A stretch of 64,000 nt of DNA from Myroides odoratimimus. GTDB taxonomy: Bacteria; Bacteroidota; Bacteroidia; Flavobacteriales; Flavobacteriaceae. The DNA lies in the NCBI RefSeq assembly GCF_001485415.1, contig NZ_BCMQ01000001.1:1-64000 (forward strand), given 5' to 3'. Below the pieces are notes generated by a model. It was not told where the DNA came from and did no database searches. It saw only the letters and a list, made by a program, of their open reading frames with translations. Made by a program: the position numbers and the translations under genes. Shown here piece after piece: positions 1 through 7,606 of the stretch; the stretch's first letter is position 1, and the number at the start of each line of letters is the position of its first letter.

Positions 1-320
1 TATCCATCATAGCACAAAGATATTATTTTACACTTTCCTCCCCAACTTTTAACGTTGATCCCTAGATCATCTTATAACCTCCCTTCTACTAGCATCAATC
101 TAAAAGTTGTTACTCTGCTTATGTGAAATATAGCCCAAGTAATATTTTTAATGAAAAAGAAAAAATTGTAGACATCATTTCAAATCAAACTAGTCATTCA
201 AGTTGCGAAAAGGCATTAGCAAAATACATATATTAAAAACTCATTAAACTTACAGTAAATGAGTTAGAAGAATGGAAAAACAAAGTAGAATAATTTTCAG
301 TAAAAAACACTCTATTTTTC
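1..320. other. Gene-poor left end with a degenerate reading frame
   Basis: No intact gene is visible. On the + strand a frame is open from 93 to a stop at 234-236 and continues in the same frame to a second stop at 291-293. Its translation is rich in Lys, Glu and Asn and ends in helix-like sequence (NELEEWKNKVE). It has no convincing start codon, so it looks like the remains of a gene cut by an in-frame stop. I do not recognise a family. The rest is AT-rich sequence. Confidence 0.3.
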
Positions 321-351
321 TTGCACACTAAAAAACAATACTCTATTTTTG
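321..351 (+). promoter_or_regulatory. Promoter of first tRNA-Leu
   Basis: TTG at 321-323, a 20-bp spacer, then TATTTTTG at 344-351, an exact match to the Bacteroidota -7 consensus TAnnTTTG. The second tRNA copy has the same elements at the same spacing. A partial echo of this block (ctctattttt then ttgcac) starts about 30 bp upstream, at 310-326. Confidence 0.65.
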
Positions 352-356
352 CACTC

Positions 357-377
357 GCAATACAGAAATAGTATCGC
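357..377 (+). other. Leader hairpin before first tRNA-Leu
   Basis: GCAATAC (357-363) and GTATCGC (371-377) can pair with one mismatch across a 7-nt loop. They lie between the -7 box and the tRNA 5' end. The second copy has a perfect version, so this is probably a 5'-leader hairpin removed during tRNA maturation. Confidence 0.4.
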
Positions 378-391
378 AGTCTACAGAAGAC

Positions 392-477
392 GCTCGAGTG
401 GTGGAAGTGGTAGACACGCTGGACTTAAAATCCAGTGGGTAGTAATGCCCGTGCGGGTTCAAGTCCCGCCTCGAGTA
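392..477 (+). tRNA. tRNA-Leu (anticodon UAA), copy 1
   Basis: An 86-nt class II tRNA. The acceptor arms GCTCGAG (392-398) and CTCGAGT (470-476) pair over 7 bp with a G-U first pair, followed by discriminator A477. The anticodon stem is ctgga/tccag with loop cttaaaa, giving anticodon TAA for leucine codon UUA. A long variable arm (gggtagtaatgccc) and a T arm (gcggg ttcaagt cccgc) are present. CCA is not encoded. The sequence is identical to the second copy. UUA is a heavily used leucine codon in this low-GC genome. Confidence 0.97.
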
Positions 478-482
478 CAGAG

Positions 483-510
483 AATCCCAAGCTAACGCTT
501 GGGATTTTTT
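483..510 (+). terminator. Terminator of first tRNA-Leu
   Basis: AATCCCAAGC and GCTTGGGATT form a 10-bp stem with loop TAAC, followed by a T run. The second unit carries a compensatory C-G to T-A change in the same stem, which supports the fold. Confidence 0.85.
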
Positions 511-747
511 ATTTTATATACCCTGATCTCAATATCGACATCCGATAGAAAACGCAATACTACAATAGTATTGATTTCATAGAGCGAACACTCTTTCGCC
601 TTACTAATTCCAATACATCAGTAATCATGATTAGAATTCAATTTCTGTTTATTAAATTATTTTCAAAAAGAACACTTAATAACCATCTATTAATCAACAA
701 ATAAGAATATTTTAATCTTTTTTATTTATAAAAACATCTTTTATTAG
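511..747. other. Spacer between the two tRNA-Leu units
   Basis: No gene seen. At 555-573 there is a perfect inverted repeat, CAATACTA caa TAGTATTG, resembling the leader hairpins in front of both tRNAs. It may be a remnant of a further copy. The rest is AT-rich. Confidence 0.4.
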
Positions 748-778
748 TTGTATAGTAAAAAATAATATTCTACATTTG
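748..778 (+). promoter_or_regulatory. Promoter of second tRNA-Leu
   Basis: TTG at 748-750, a 20-bp spacer and TACATTTG at 771-778, matching TAnnTTTG exactly. Spacing is identical to the first unit although the bases between have diverged, so the two boxes are the conserved part. Confidence 0.7.
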
Positions 779-783
779 CACTC

Positions 784-804
784 GCAATACAGAAGTAGTA
801 TTGC
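784..804 (+). other. Leader hairpin before second tRNA-Leu
   Basis: GCAATAC (784-790) and GTATTGC (798-804) pair perfectly across a 7-nt loop. They lie just downstream of the promoter and 14 nt before the tRNA. Confidence 0.45.
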
Positions 805-818
805 AGTCTACAGAAGAC

Positions 819-904
819 GCTCGAGTGGTGGAAGTGGTAGACACGCTGGACTTAAAATCCAGTGGGTAGTAATGCCCGTGCGGGTTCAAGTCCCGCCTCG
901 AGTA
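819..904 (+). tRNA. tRNA-Leu (anticodon UAA), copy 2
   Basis: An 86-nt sequence identical base for base to the copy at 392-477, with acceptor arms 819-825 and 897-903, discriminator A904, anticodon TAA and long variable arm. Promoter, leader, tRNA and terminator were duplicated as one unit of about 427 bp. The flanks have diverged but the tRNA has not. Confidence 0.97.
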
Positions 905-910
905 CAAAAA

Positions 911-942
911 AATCCTAAGTTAACGCTTAGGATTTTTTTTTT
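911..942 (+). terminator. Terminator of second tRNA-Leu
   Basis: AATCCTAAGT and GCTTAGGATT (911-920/925-934) pair with loop TAAC, followed by eight T. Pair 916/929 is T-A where the first unit has C-G. Confidence 0.85.
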
Positions 943-1007
943 GACCATAACTAAAAAGCAGAAGAGTACTAGACGACTCTCCTACTTTTTTGAAAAAAAA
1001 TATAAAA

Positions 1008-2603
1008 CTAAAAGGGTGAAACACTTTTTGATTTTAAGTAAACCCATGTTTTACTTAAATAAGGCGTGAAGAGTACTAAGATTATAATCACTAATAAAAG
1101 TAAACTAAGTATCTCGAAATAATCCATTGCATACCTCAACTCTATTTGTTTGCTAAGATCAGATAACATTATCTTTTCACTTGCTTTCTCAGCTATAGAA
1201 CTGGGCATACCTCTACTTTTTAACTTCATAGTATTCTGAGTAAGCTTAGTCTCTAGTATAGGATTAGCTATATTTAAATAATCTGAGAAACGACTTAAAT
1301 GACGATTAGAACTGTACAAACTATAATAATTCATAATCGCTATACTACATGTATAACCAAAGTAGCGTACACCTAAACATACAGCTGCTGCAGAAGCACT
1401 AAGTGATACAGGTACTGAAGTAACACAATAAACTATAATAGGCACCATTAACACTCCTACTCCTAAACCTTGACAAAACAAAAGAAGATAATAATCATCT
1501 GGATTAGCACTAGGGGCAAACTGCATATACATCCCCACGTGAAACAAAAACAGCGCAATAAATCCTAGACTCCATATAAAGCGCATAGGGCGACGATTAA
1601 TCAACCAAACACATGCAAGTATCACTCCTGTCACAAGTCCTATTAGATTAAAGCTATTTAGATAAGAAAGGTGTCTCGGGTCTAAATGAAGTGAGTTAAT
1701 AAAATGTGTATTTGTAATCCCTGATGCAAAACGACAGATATAAAGAATAAACAATAAGAATAACCCTATCTTAAAGTTGCGGTACTTCCATACATGCCAA
1801 TTAATATAAGGTCTCTTCAGATGCTTTTGTCTCCATACAAAGAAGAATAAGGTAATCAAGATCGTCAATCCTATTAAACGAATATCGCGATCAGCAAACC
1901 AATAATACTGTTGCCCATAAATAGTAAGATATCCGAACAGTACTACCACTACAGCAAATAACACAAAGCTCTCCCAATCTAAGCTATACAATGGCAACTT
2001 ACGCTGGAGACGTACAAAGCGCATAGTCAGCATAATTAATATTAACCCTGGTATAAAAGAAAAAGAAGCTATCTTATACAAAAAGGAATAATCGTACTGA
2101 TCAACTAAATCTGAAGTAATTAATTGATTAAAGGGTGTTGCACAAATCAAAATACCGTAGAAGCACGAGAAGCTAATCTCCCTAGCTTTAGAACTATCTA
2201 AACGGACATATAATGTAGAAATAGATAGATTAACTGTACTAGCAAATAACATTCCTTGTAAAAAGCGAACAGGAAAAACAATGCATAGCGCTTGTACATT
2301 ATACAGTACTATACAGCCTACTATCTGTAATACATTAAATAGAATAAAGTATTCTTTAGTCGCTAAATACGTAAAGAAACGTCGTTCTAAACTATAAAAA
2401 GAGACAAAACCTGCATACAATAGAGATACAGAAAACTGAATGTCTCGTGGATCACATCCAAAGTATCCTGCAGCTGCTGTAGCATTAGCAGCTGGCAGAA
2501 AAAACAAGACAATACTCGGCATTAAAAGTACAAAAAGAATGACGTGTATCATCCACTCTGGAATCCAATCAACGAATAACTGAGACGCTTCGTTATTTTG
2601 CAT
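1008..2603 (-). CDS. MFS multidrug efflux transporter, DHA2/EmrB-like
   Basis: 531 residues, strongly hydrophobic, with about 12-14 predicted membrane segments from near residue 15 to about 520 and Arg/Lys-rich cytoplasmic loops. Length and partners fit the EmrB (DHA2) type of proton-driven drug exporter, in which an inner-membrane MFS pump works with a HlyD-family adaptor and a TolC-like channel. It is the last gene of a three-gene operon: its ATG overlaps the end of the adaptor gene by 11 bp, so translation is probably coupled. A divergent AraC gene follows on the other side of the operon promoter. Substrate cannot be read from sequence. The family assignment rests on topology and neighbours more than on a motif, since the usual DHA2 signatures are weak here. 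Confidence 0.82.
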   Translation of the reverse strand: MQNNEASQLFVDWIPEWMIHVILFVLLMPSIVLFFLPAANATAAAGYFGCDPRDIQFSVSLLYAGFVSFYSLERRFFTYLATKEYFILFNVLQIVGCIVLYNVQALCIVFPVRFLQGMLFASTVNLSISTLYVRLDSSKAREISFSCFYGILICATPFNQLITSDLVDQYDYSFLYKIASFSFIPGLILIMLTMRFVRLQRKLPLYSLDWESFVLFAVVVVLFGYLTIYGQQYYWFADRDIRLIGLTILITLFFFVWRQKHLKRPYINWHVWKYRNFKIGLFLLFILYICRFASGITNTHFINSLHLDPRHLSYLNSFNLIGLVTGVILACVWLINRRPMRFIWSLGFIALFLFHVGMYMQFAPSANPDDYYLLLFCQGLGVGVLMVPIIVYCVTSVPVSLSASAAAVCLGVRYFGYTCSIAIMNYYSLYSSNRHLSRFSDYLNIANPILETKLTQNTMKLKSRGMPSSIAEKASEKIMLSDLSKQIELRYAMDYFEILSLLLLVIIILVLFTPYLSKTWVYLKSKSVSPF

Positions 2604-3666
2604 TAGATTGTTTTTTAGCTATAAAAACATTGACATTCATCCCCGCTTTTAATAATTCTTCCGAATCAGCAGGTGATATTATTTCTATACGTACAGGAAT
2701 ACGCTGTACAATCTTTACAAAGTTACCTGTGGCATTATCTGGTGGTAATAAAGAAAAACTAGAACCTGTAGCTGGGGCTATAGAAATAACCTTTCCTATA
2801 AACTGCCTATCAGGATAGGCATCTGCGACTACCTCTACCTGATGCCCTATCTGTATATTGCGTATTTGTGTTTCTTTAAAATTAGCAATAATCCACTTCG
2901 GTGTTTCGTCATTAACGATATAGGTAAGCACCTGCCCTACAGAAATCATCTGACCTAAGTCTATGCTCCTCTTCCCCATTCTCCCTCTATAAGGTGCGGT
3001 GATAACGGTATAACCTACAGTCAGATTCTTATACTTCTCAAGTTCTTGTAATCGAGTAATCTCTTTTAATAAAACTTGTTTCTGTGCTTCAATATCTGCT
3101 ATACTAGCTGTAGCAGCTCGAGCGTGCTCTACACTAGTATTATAATCACTCTGTCCTATATTTAATTGTGCCTGCTTCTCCTCTAGCATTTGTGCAGTAG
3201 CTGCATCTTCTTCATAGAGTTTCTTATATCGCTGATAATCCAACTCCTGTTGATGATATTTAGATTCTCTCCCTTGGATTTGGCTCTTTGCAGCAGCAGC
3301 AGTTTGAGACAATGTATATTGTCGCGCATCTAATTCCTTTATCAATGCATACTGTTTCGCTATCTCAGCAGAAGTAGTCGCTTGATCATAAGTGTACTCT
3401 CGATTATCTACCACTAATAGTGTATCTCCTTTATTCACTATTTGATTCTCCTCAAAGCGCACTTCTGTTAAGAATCCTCCTACTCTAGAAATAACAGGAT
3501 TAATATACTCTTGTACTTGAGCATCATTGGTTTGTTCATATTTCCAATACATCCATAGTGTGTGAATTCCCCAAAGACTTCCTATCAAAATAATAATAGA
3601 AGCTAGATAGCGCGTAATACGTGTGATTAGGCGATCTGTAATTTTAATACGAGTTTTAATATCCAT
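2593..3666 (-). CDS. HlyD/EmrA-family membrane fusion protein
   Basis: 357 residues. One N-terminal membrane anchor (about residues 16-36, IILIGSLWGIHTLWMYW) is followed by a biotinyl-lipoyl half (VISRVGGFLTEVRFEENQIVNKGDTLLVVD), a long Ala/Gln-rich coiled-coil hairpin (about 90-210), the second lipoyl half (VITAPYRGRMGKRSIDLGQ) and a C-terminal beta-barrel region. This is the periplasmic adaptor joining the MFS pump to the TolC-like channel. Its start shares one base with the stop of the TolC gene (TAATG) and its end overlaps the MFS gene, so all three genes form one operon. Confidence 0.92.
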   Translation of the reverse strand: MDIKTRIKITDRLITRITRYLASIIILIGSLWGIHTLWMYWKYEQTNDAQVQEYINPVISRVGGFLTEVRFEENQIVNKGDTLLVVDNREYTYDQATTSAEIAKQYALIKELDARQYTLSQTAAAAKSQIQGRESKYHQQELDYQRYKKLYEEDAATAQMLEEKQAQLNIGQSDYNTSVEHARAATASIADIEAQKQVLLKEITRLQELEKYKNLTVGYTVITAPYRGRMGKRSIDLGQMISVGQVLTYIVNDETPKWIIANFKETQIRNIQIGHQVEVVADAYPDRQFIGKVISIAPATGSSFSLLPPDNATGNFVKIVQRIPVRIEIISPADSEELLKAGMNVNVFIAKKQSNAK

Positions 3667-5003
3667 TATAATAAGCCTTTAGCGAATTGAAGAGTATAGT
3701 ATTTATAAATGCTGTCTAACTTGGCAGCTTCTAGTTCAAATTGTGTTTGTAAATGTTGTACATCAGCATCTAATAAATCTGTAAGCAAAGAAATTTTATT
3801 AAAATAAGTACTCTTAGTAATACGTGCATTCTCTGCCGCATATTCTTTATTCTTTGTACACACCTCTATCTGTACCAATGATTCTTGATATCTTAAATAT
3901 GCCTGTTGTACCTCTTCTTTTATTTGATCTTGTACATATTGATGTTGTAACTCCTCTTTCTCATGTTCTAAAGCACGACTGCGAACCTTGTGTACATTCT
4001 GATATAAATTAGAAATAGGAAATGATACCTGTACTCCAATAGTCCCTAAACTGTACCAACTAGGATTATACGGATACAAGAATATCTGTGGATTAGCCAT
4101 AGTGAAGTTTCCTATTAAGCCAATACTAGGTTTAGTATTAACTTTCACCTTTTTCTGTTCGATTTCACTTAATACCAAGCTCTCCTCTGACAGCAGGTGT
4201 TTAAACCCATGTTCTAAGGCAATATCTAAAGCCTCATCATAAGATTCTAAGAATAACTCTTCATTGAAGGAATCTTGTGGTTTAATAAAATCTGTATCCT
4301 TACGCCCTGTCAATATAACCAGCTTTTGGTTTTCTATAGAGAGATCATTTTGGAGTTGTACTAAGGTCATTTCTCTCTTCGAGATTTCCATAGTCGCACG
4401 AAGAACATCACTTTTTAACACTACTCCATTCTTATATAAATGTTCTATTTCGATTAACTGCTCTTTATGTTCGGCAATATCTTGTGTAATCACTTTTTTA
4501 AAACGAGTTAGCTTCGCTAAAGCCAAATAACTCTTGATTGCCTCTAACCGAACTTCTGATTTAGTCATATCTGCCTCGATATTCGCTTTAGCTTCTAAAG
4601 TTTTTCGCTCTTCTATTTCTAGATTTTGTCTATTGCCACTATATAGATTTAAGTACATAGACACTCCTGTATTATAGAGCGTATGTATCACATCATGTTG
4701 TTCAGGTTTATTAAATATTCCGTTTGTATAAACAGGGATATTACTTGCCTTTTCTGCTTTACCGAAGGCATTAAACACAGGGTATCTACTGATGCGTGCA
4801 TCATCCGTATTCTCTTTTCTAATCTGTAGTTCTTTGGCTTGAATCAAGCTTCTTTTACTACCAAGATCTGTTTGTTCCCAAATCTCTTGAATACTGAGTT
4901 GTATTGTATCCTTGTTGGAAATTGATAGAGTAGTACTCTGACAATACCCCATAGTAACACAGCTGGTGAGTACAGCTAATAAGTGGAAATCCCCAAGTTT
5001 CAT
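3666..5003 (-). CDS. TolC-family outer membrane efflux channel
   Basis: 445 residues with an N-terminal signal peptide (about 1-21, ending near the Cys of VTMGYCQS, possibly lipidated). The rest is two repeated alpha-helical/beta-strand halves typical of outer membrane efflux proteins: long amphipathic helices around 90-220 and 330-430, with a strand segment near 300 (SIGLIGNFTMANPQIFLYPY). It forms the outer membrane duct of the pump encoded downstream. It is first in the operon. A CAAAAGTA site (reverse of TAnnTTTG) lies 20 bp before the ATG. Confidence 0.9.
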   Translation of the reverse strand: MKLGDFHLLAVLTSCVTMGYCQSTTLSISNKDTIQLSIQEIWEQTDLGSKRSLIQAKELQIRKENTDDARISRYPVFNAFGKAEKASNIPVYTNGIFNKPEQHDVIHTLYNTGVSMYLNLYSGNRQNLEIEERKTLEAKANIEADMTKSEVRLEAIKSYLALAKLTRFKKVITQDIAEHKEQLIEIEHLYKNGVVLKSDVLRATMEISKREMTLVQLQNDLSIENQKLVILTGRKDTDFIKPQDSFNEELFLESYDEALDIALEHGFKHLLSEESLVLSEIEQKKVKVNTKPSIGLIGNFTMANPQIFLYPYNPSWYSLGTIGVQVSFPISNLYQNVHKVRSRALEHEKEELQHQYVQDQIKEEVQQAYLRYQESLVQIEVCTKNKEYAAENARITKSTYFNKISLLTDLLDADVQHLQTQFELEAAKLDSIYKYYTLQFAKGLL

Positions 5004-5023
5004 ACGTTGTTTTTAAAATCGGA

Positions 5024-5031
5024 CAAAAGTA
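5024..5031 (-). promoter_or_regulatory. -7 box of the efflux operon
   Basis: TACTTTTG on the minus strand fits TAnnTTTG, 20 bp before the TolC-family ATG. No good -33 box is seen at the usual spacing, which may mean that an activator is needed. The divergent regulator's own -7 box is about 75 bp away. Confidence 0.5.
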
Positions 5032-5101
5032 AAATGAGTACGATATATCTTGTATTTCTTAAATAGTCATTTTTTTATTCAAAACAGACAAAATCATTAT
5101 A

Positions 5102-5109
5102 TACTTTTG
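5102..5109 (+). promoter_or_regulatory. -7 box of the araC-family gene
   Basis: TACTTTTG matches TAnnTTTG and lies 24 bp before the ATG at 5134. This decides the start: an in-frame TTG at 5050 would lie upstream of the promoter. Confidence 0.55.
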
Positions 5110-5133
5110 CGCTCATTAAAAAGAAACACTACA

Positions 5134-5922
5134 ATGAAGATCATCGATTCCTTAGAGTTTATCGATAGTATAGAAGAAGGCGTATTTATCAATCATGAGA
5201 AATCGACAAAAAGATATCCTTTACATCAACATCAAAAAGGACAACTCACATATGTAGAAGGAGGGATAACTTATGTGACTGTAGACAATGTCACTTATGT
5301 TGTACCAGCGAAGTACTTCTTTTGGATCCCTGAGGGAGTACCACATATATTGAGATTAAGTAACTCTGCTACTGTTCTTCACTCCTTGTATTTTTATATC
5401 TCTGATGATGATAAAGATCCTTTTTATACTACACTAGGGATATATGCCGCTTCAGATCTATTAATAGAGATGATAGCTTATACGGTGTGTTGGCATGATA
5501 AGATGGTCAATCAAGACACGCCTAATTTTGTTTTTCTACAAGCTTTAAAAAATATTCTACCCACTTTTATCAATAAGAATATACAGTTACAACTTCCATT
5601 TAGTGATAATCCACGCATTACTAAGATAACAGACTATCTAGACAGTAGTTTTGGACTTCCATTAACATTGACTGATATCAGTAACAAGTTTAATATGAGT
5701 GAACGCTCTGTATCACGCCTCTTCCAAGCTGAATTACAAATCTCCTTCTTACAATACTTAAAAGCATTGCGTATCGTGAAAGCCATAGAACTACTGATGA
5801 AGACTGAGCACTCTGTCAGCGAAATAGCCAATACAGTAGGATATGTTACGCTAGGAGCATTTAGCAATGCGTTCTGTGAGTTTACAGGAACACGTCCATT
5901 AGAGATGAGAAAGAATAAATAG
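5134..5922 (+). CDS. AraC-family transcriptional regulator
   Basis: 262 residues from ATG 5134. The N-terminal half has a cupin-like sensor fold (RYPLHQHQKGQLTYVEGG, then VPAKYFFWIPEGVPHIL around residues 25-80). The C-terminal ~100 residues form a double helix-turn-helix DNA-binding domain (TLTDISNKFNMSERSVSRLF, then SVSEIANTVGYVTLGAFSNA). This layout is usual for AraC proteins that respond to a small ligand. It is divergent from the MFS/HlyD/TolC operon with 130 bp between the starts, the standard position for a local regulator of efflux. The ligand is unknown. Confidence 0.9.
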   Translation: MKIIDSLEFIDSIEEGVFINHEKSTKRYPLHQHQKGQLTYVEGGITYVTVDNVTYVVPAKYFFWIPEGVPHILRLSNSATVLHSLYFYISDDDKDPFYTTLGIYAASDLLIEMIAYTVCWHDKMVNQDTPNFVFLQALKNILPTFINKNIQLQLPFSDNPRITKITDYLDSSFGLPLTLTDISNKFNMSERSVSRLFQAELQISFLQYLKALRIVKAIELLMKTEHSVSEIANTVGYVTLGAFSNAFCEFTGTRPLEMRKNK

Positions 5923-6371
5923 TGATTCTACTATACTGTGTTTTTACTTACTTTAGAGTATTCAATCCTTATGAATAGGTTAAAGCAGAAATAAAAATTA
6001 AATTCTTTAAATAAATACACACGTTTTAATTTCGTTGTTAATGAATAGGAAAAGAGCGTTTCGCTTGCACTTCTTAGGGGATTGCTAGCACATTCCTAGG
6101 GGTTTCCTTACCTAGAAGGTGCTTTTGTCGAAGGAATGTGCAAGAACCCCTCAAGCAATCCCCTAGCAGATCAAAACAAAACTATCTTTAACTCATCAAT
6201 AAACACTGATCAGAAATAGAATTTTAAGTACTTTATTTTAAATTCGGTAATGAGAGATTTTATTATTCCGTTGTTTAAAATACTTTTATTTCACTTCTTC
6301 TGTACTTACAAAAAGCTAATTATTAATCAAACTTAGGTGATTATGTATCGGAATAATCGGAATCTACAATA
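5923..6371. other. Non-coding stretch with a complex inverted repeat
   Basis: About 450 bp without a gene. AT-rich flanks surround a GC-richer block at 6065-6170 that holds the interleaved inverted repeat listed separately. At 6349-6366 a 9-bp motif is repeated in tandem (tcggaataa tcggaatct). A similar 9-bp motif recurs at 7367-7395 on the other side of the next gene. Confidence 0.5.
6075..6165. repeat. Interleaved inverted repeat (possible structured RNA)
   Basis: Three perfect arm pairs are visible. A: taggggattgct (6075-6086) with agcaatccccta (6154-6165). B: gcacattcct (6088-6097) with aggaatgtgc (6132-6141). C: aggggtt (6098-6104) with aacccct (6145-6151). A small central hairpin acct aga aggt lies at 6110-6120. 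Arm order is A B C ... B' C' A', so B and C cannot both form as nested stems: they give either alternative folds or a pseudoknot inside stem A. No reading frame runs through it. It could be a small RNA, a mobile repeat unit or a binding site. Confidence 0.6.
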
Positions 6372-6412
6372 AAAAGAGGTTAGACAGTCTTTAGTGATGT
6401 CTAACCTCTTTT
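6372..6412. terminator. Bidirectional terminator
   Basis: AAAAGAGGTTAGAC (6372-6385) and GTCTAACCTCTTTT (6399-6412) form a 14-bp stem with T runs on both strands. It ends the minus-strand gene whose stop is at 6413. Confidence 0.85.
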
Positions 6413-7345
6413 TTATTTACACTTAGAGTAGATGTATTTATTTAGATGATATTGCGTGATTGGTCTTAAAGACTTACCAGAGATAGGATGTACCCCTGTT
6501 CCTGGGTTATTAAAATAATCATGTTTTCCCTCTCCAGTCTTGACAAACCATACCTTCGGTTTTCCTTTCCTAAAAAACTCGGTATCACAATCAACACTTA
6601 TTTGTTTAAAATTCTTCAGTATGCTTTTATCATAAGGGACAGGCTCATTACTTACCCCTGCAAAACTCTTTATTGTAGCCTCACCACAGTCATAAGCCAC
6701 ATATCTATCTCCTTCCCACTTCATACATTGATCATTTGATAACATACTACTCACTAAACTACCAACACCTAATAAGCCTATTATAATCACTGTGAAAATT
6801 ACTAGATTGCGCTTAAATTTATTCTTCGGTGTAGTAGTAGGCAGAGATTCTGCAAATGATTGAACAGGTGGTATATTATCTTCAATAGTTTTCTCTTCTA
6901 CTGCTTCTCTTTTCTCTTCAACAATAATTGAATCAGCTTGATTATCAGCTACACTCCCCTCTTCTATCTCTACACTACTTTTTCTAAACTTACCATACGG
7001 TCTAGGTTCATAATCATACATTAAGGCCACCATTTCTAGTACAGCATGGTTCTTAGATGTATCAGTTTTTTTGCCTAAAAAACTCTGAATAGGTTTAAAC
7101 CATCCTAGTTCAAATCTATTAATACTATTAACAATATCATTTAGCTCTGTGCTATCACCTCTAAAAAAATCTTTAAGAATTATTTTATCGTCAGGAGATA
7201 AATCTTCTCTACACAGTCCAATACAATAATTTCTCAATTGTGCAGGTGATGGAGATAACAGAACTGTGTACTGAGGTAAATCTTGAACTTTATTAATATG
7301 TTTTTTTAAACTATCTGTATAGTCATTAATCGTTAGTAAGGTCAT
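6413..7345 (-). CDS. Hypothetical single-pass membrane protein
   Basis: 310 residues, function unknown. The N-terminal ~125 residues are soluble and look folded (many Leu/Phe, no signal peptide). An acidic low-complexity linker (about 125-165, Glu/Val-rich) follows, then a basic stretch and one membrane segment (about 181-201, NLVIFTVIIIGLLGVGSLVSS). The C-terminal ~105 residues, with the motif QCMKWEGDRYVAYDCG and further Cys residues at the end (YSKCK), are probably outside the cytoplasm and may be disulfide-bonded. The Cys-Met-x-Trp-x-Gly segment resembles hypothetical proteins I know only loosely from other Bacteroidota. It stands alone, with a terminator right after its stop and about 260 bp of non-coding DNA before its start. 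Confidence 0.7.
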   Translation of the reverse strand: MTLLTINDYTDSLKKHINKVQDLPQYTVLLSPSPAQLRNYCIGLCREDLSPDDKIILKDFFRGDSTELNDIVNSINRFELGWFKPIQSFLGKKTDTSKNHAVLEMVALMYDYEPRPYGKFRKSSVEIEEGSVADNQADSIIVEEKREAVEEKTIEDNIPPVQSFAESLPTTTPKNKFKRNLVIFTVIIIGLLGVGSLVSSMLSNDQCMKWEGDRYVAYDCGEATIKSFAGVSNEPVPYDKSILKNFKQISVDCDTEFFRKGKPKVWFVKTGEGKHDYFNNPGTGVHPISGKSLRPITQYHLNKYIYSKCK

Positions 7346-7606
7346 AATTATAATTCAATGTAAAACGGAATTATCAGAATCATCGGAATCATCAGATTTA
7401 CAACACATTGCACTCTAAAAGTCGCCTTTCCTTTGCTGTGTCGAAAATCAGATACGTGTTGTGATGTTTCAAAAGTACGAAACATTTATATGGGTTGTTT
7501 ACTCGTGATACTAAAATAACAAGGAAGCCATTTTATGTCACTTAAACAACTCGCTTCCCTCAGCATGTATTACTGCTTTTCGCATCTAACTTAATAATTA
7601 AACAAG
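7346..7606. other. Intergenic region with short repeats
   Basis: Contains a 9-bp tandem motif at 7367-7395 (gaattatca, gaatcatcg, gaatcatca) and an inverted repeat ATGTTTC (7474-7480)/GAAACAT (7489-7495). The inverted repeat encloses CAAAAGTA, a possible minus-strand -7 box. No reading frame seen. Confidence 0.35.

Noticed and set aside
776..1069. 97-codon + strand reading frame
   Set aside because: It runs through the second tRNA-Leu and its terminator; no gene.
5050..5133. Upstream TTG extension of the AraC gene
   Set aside because: The promoter -7 box lies within it; ATG 5134 fits the family start.
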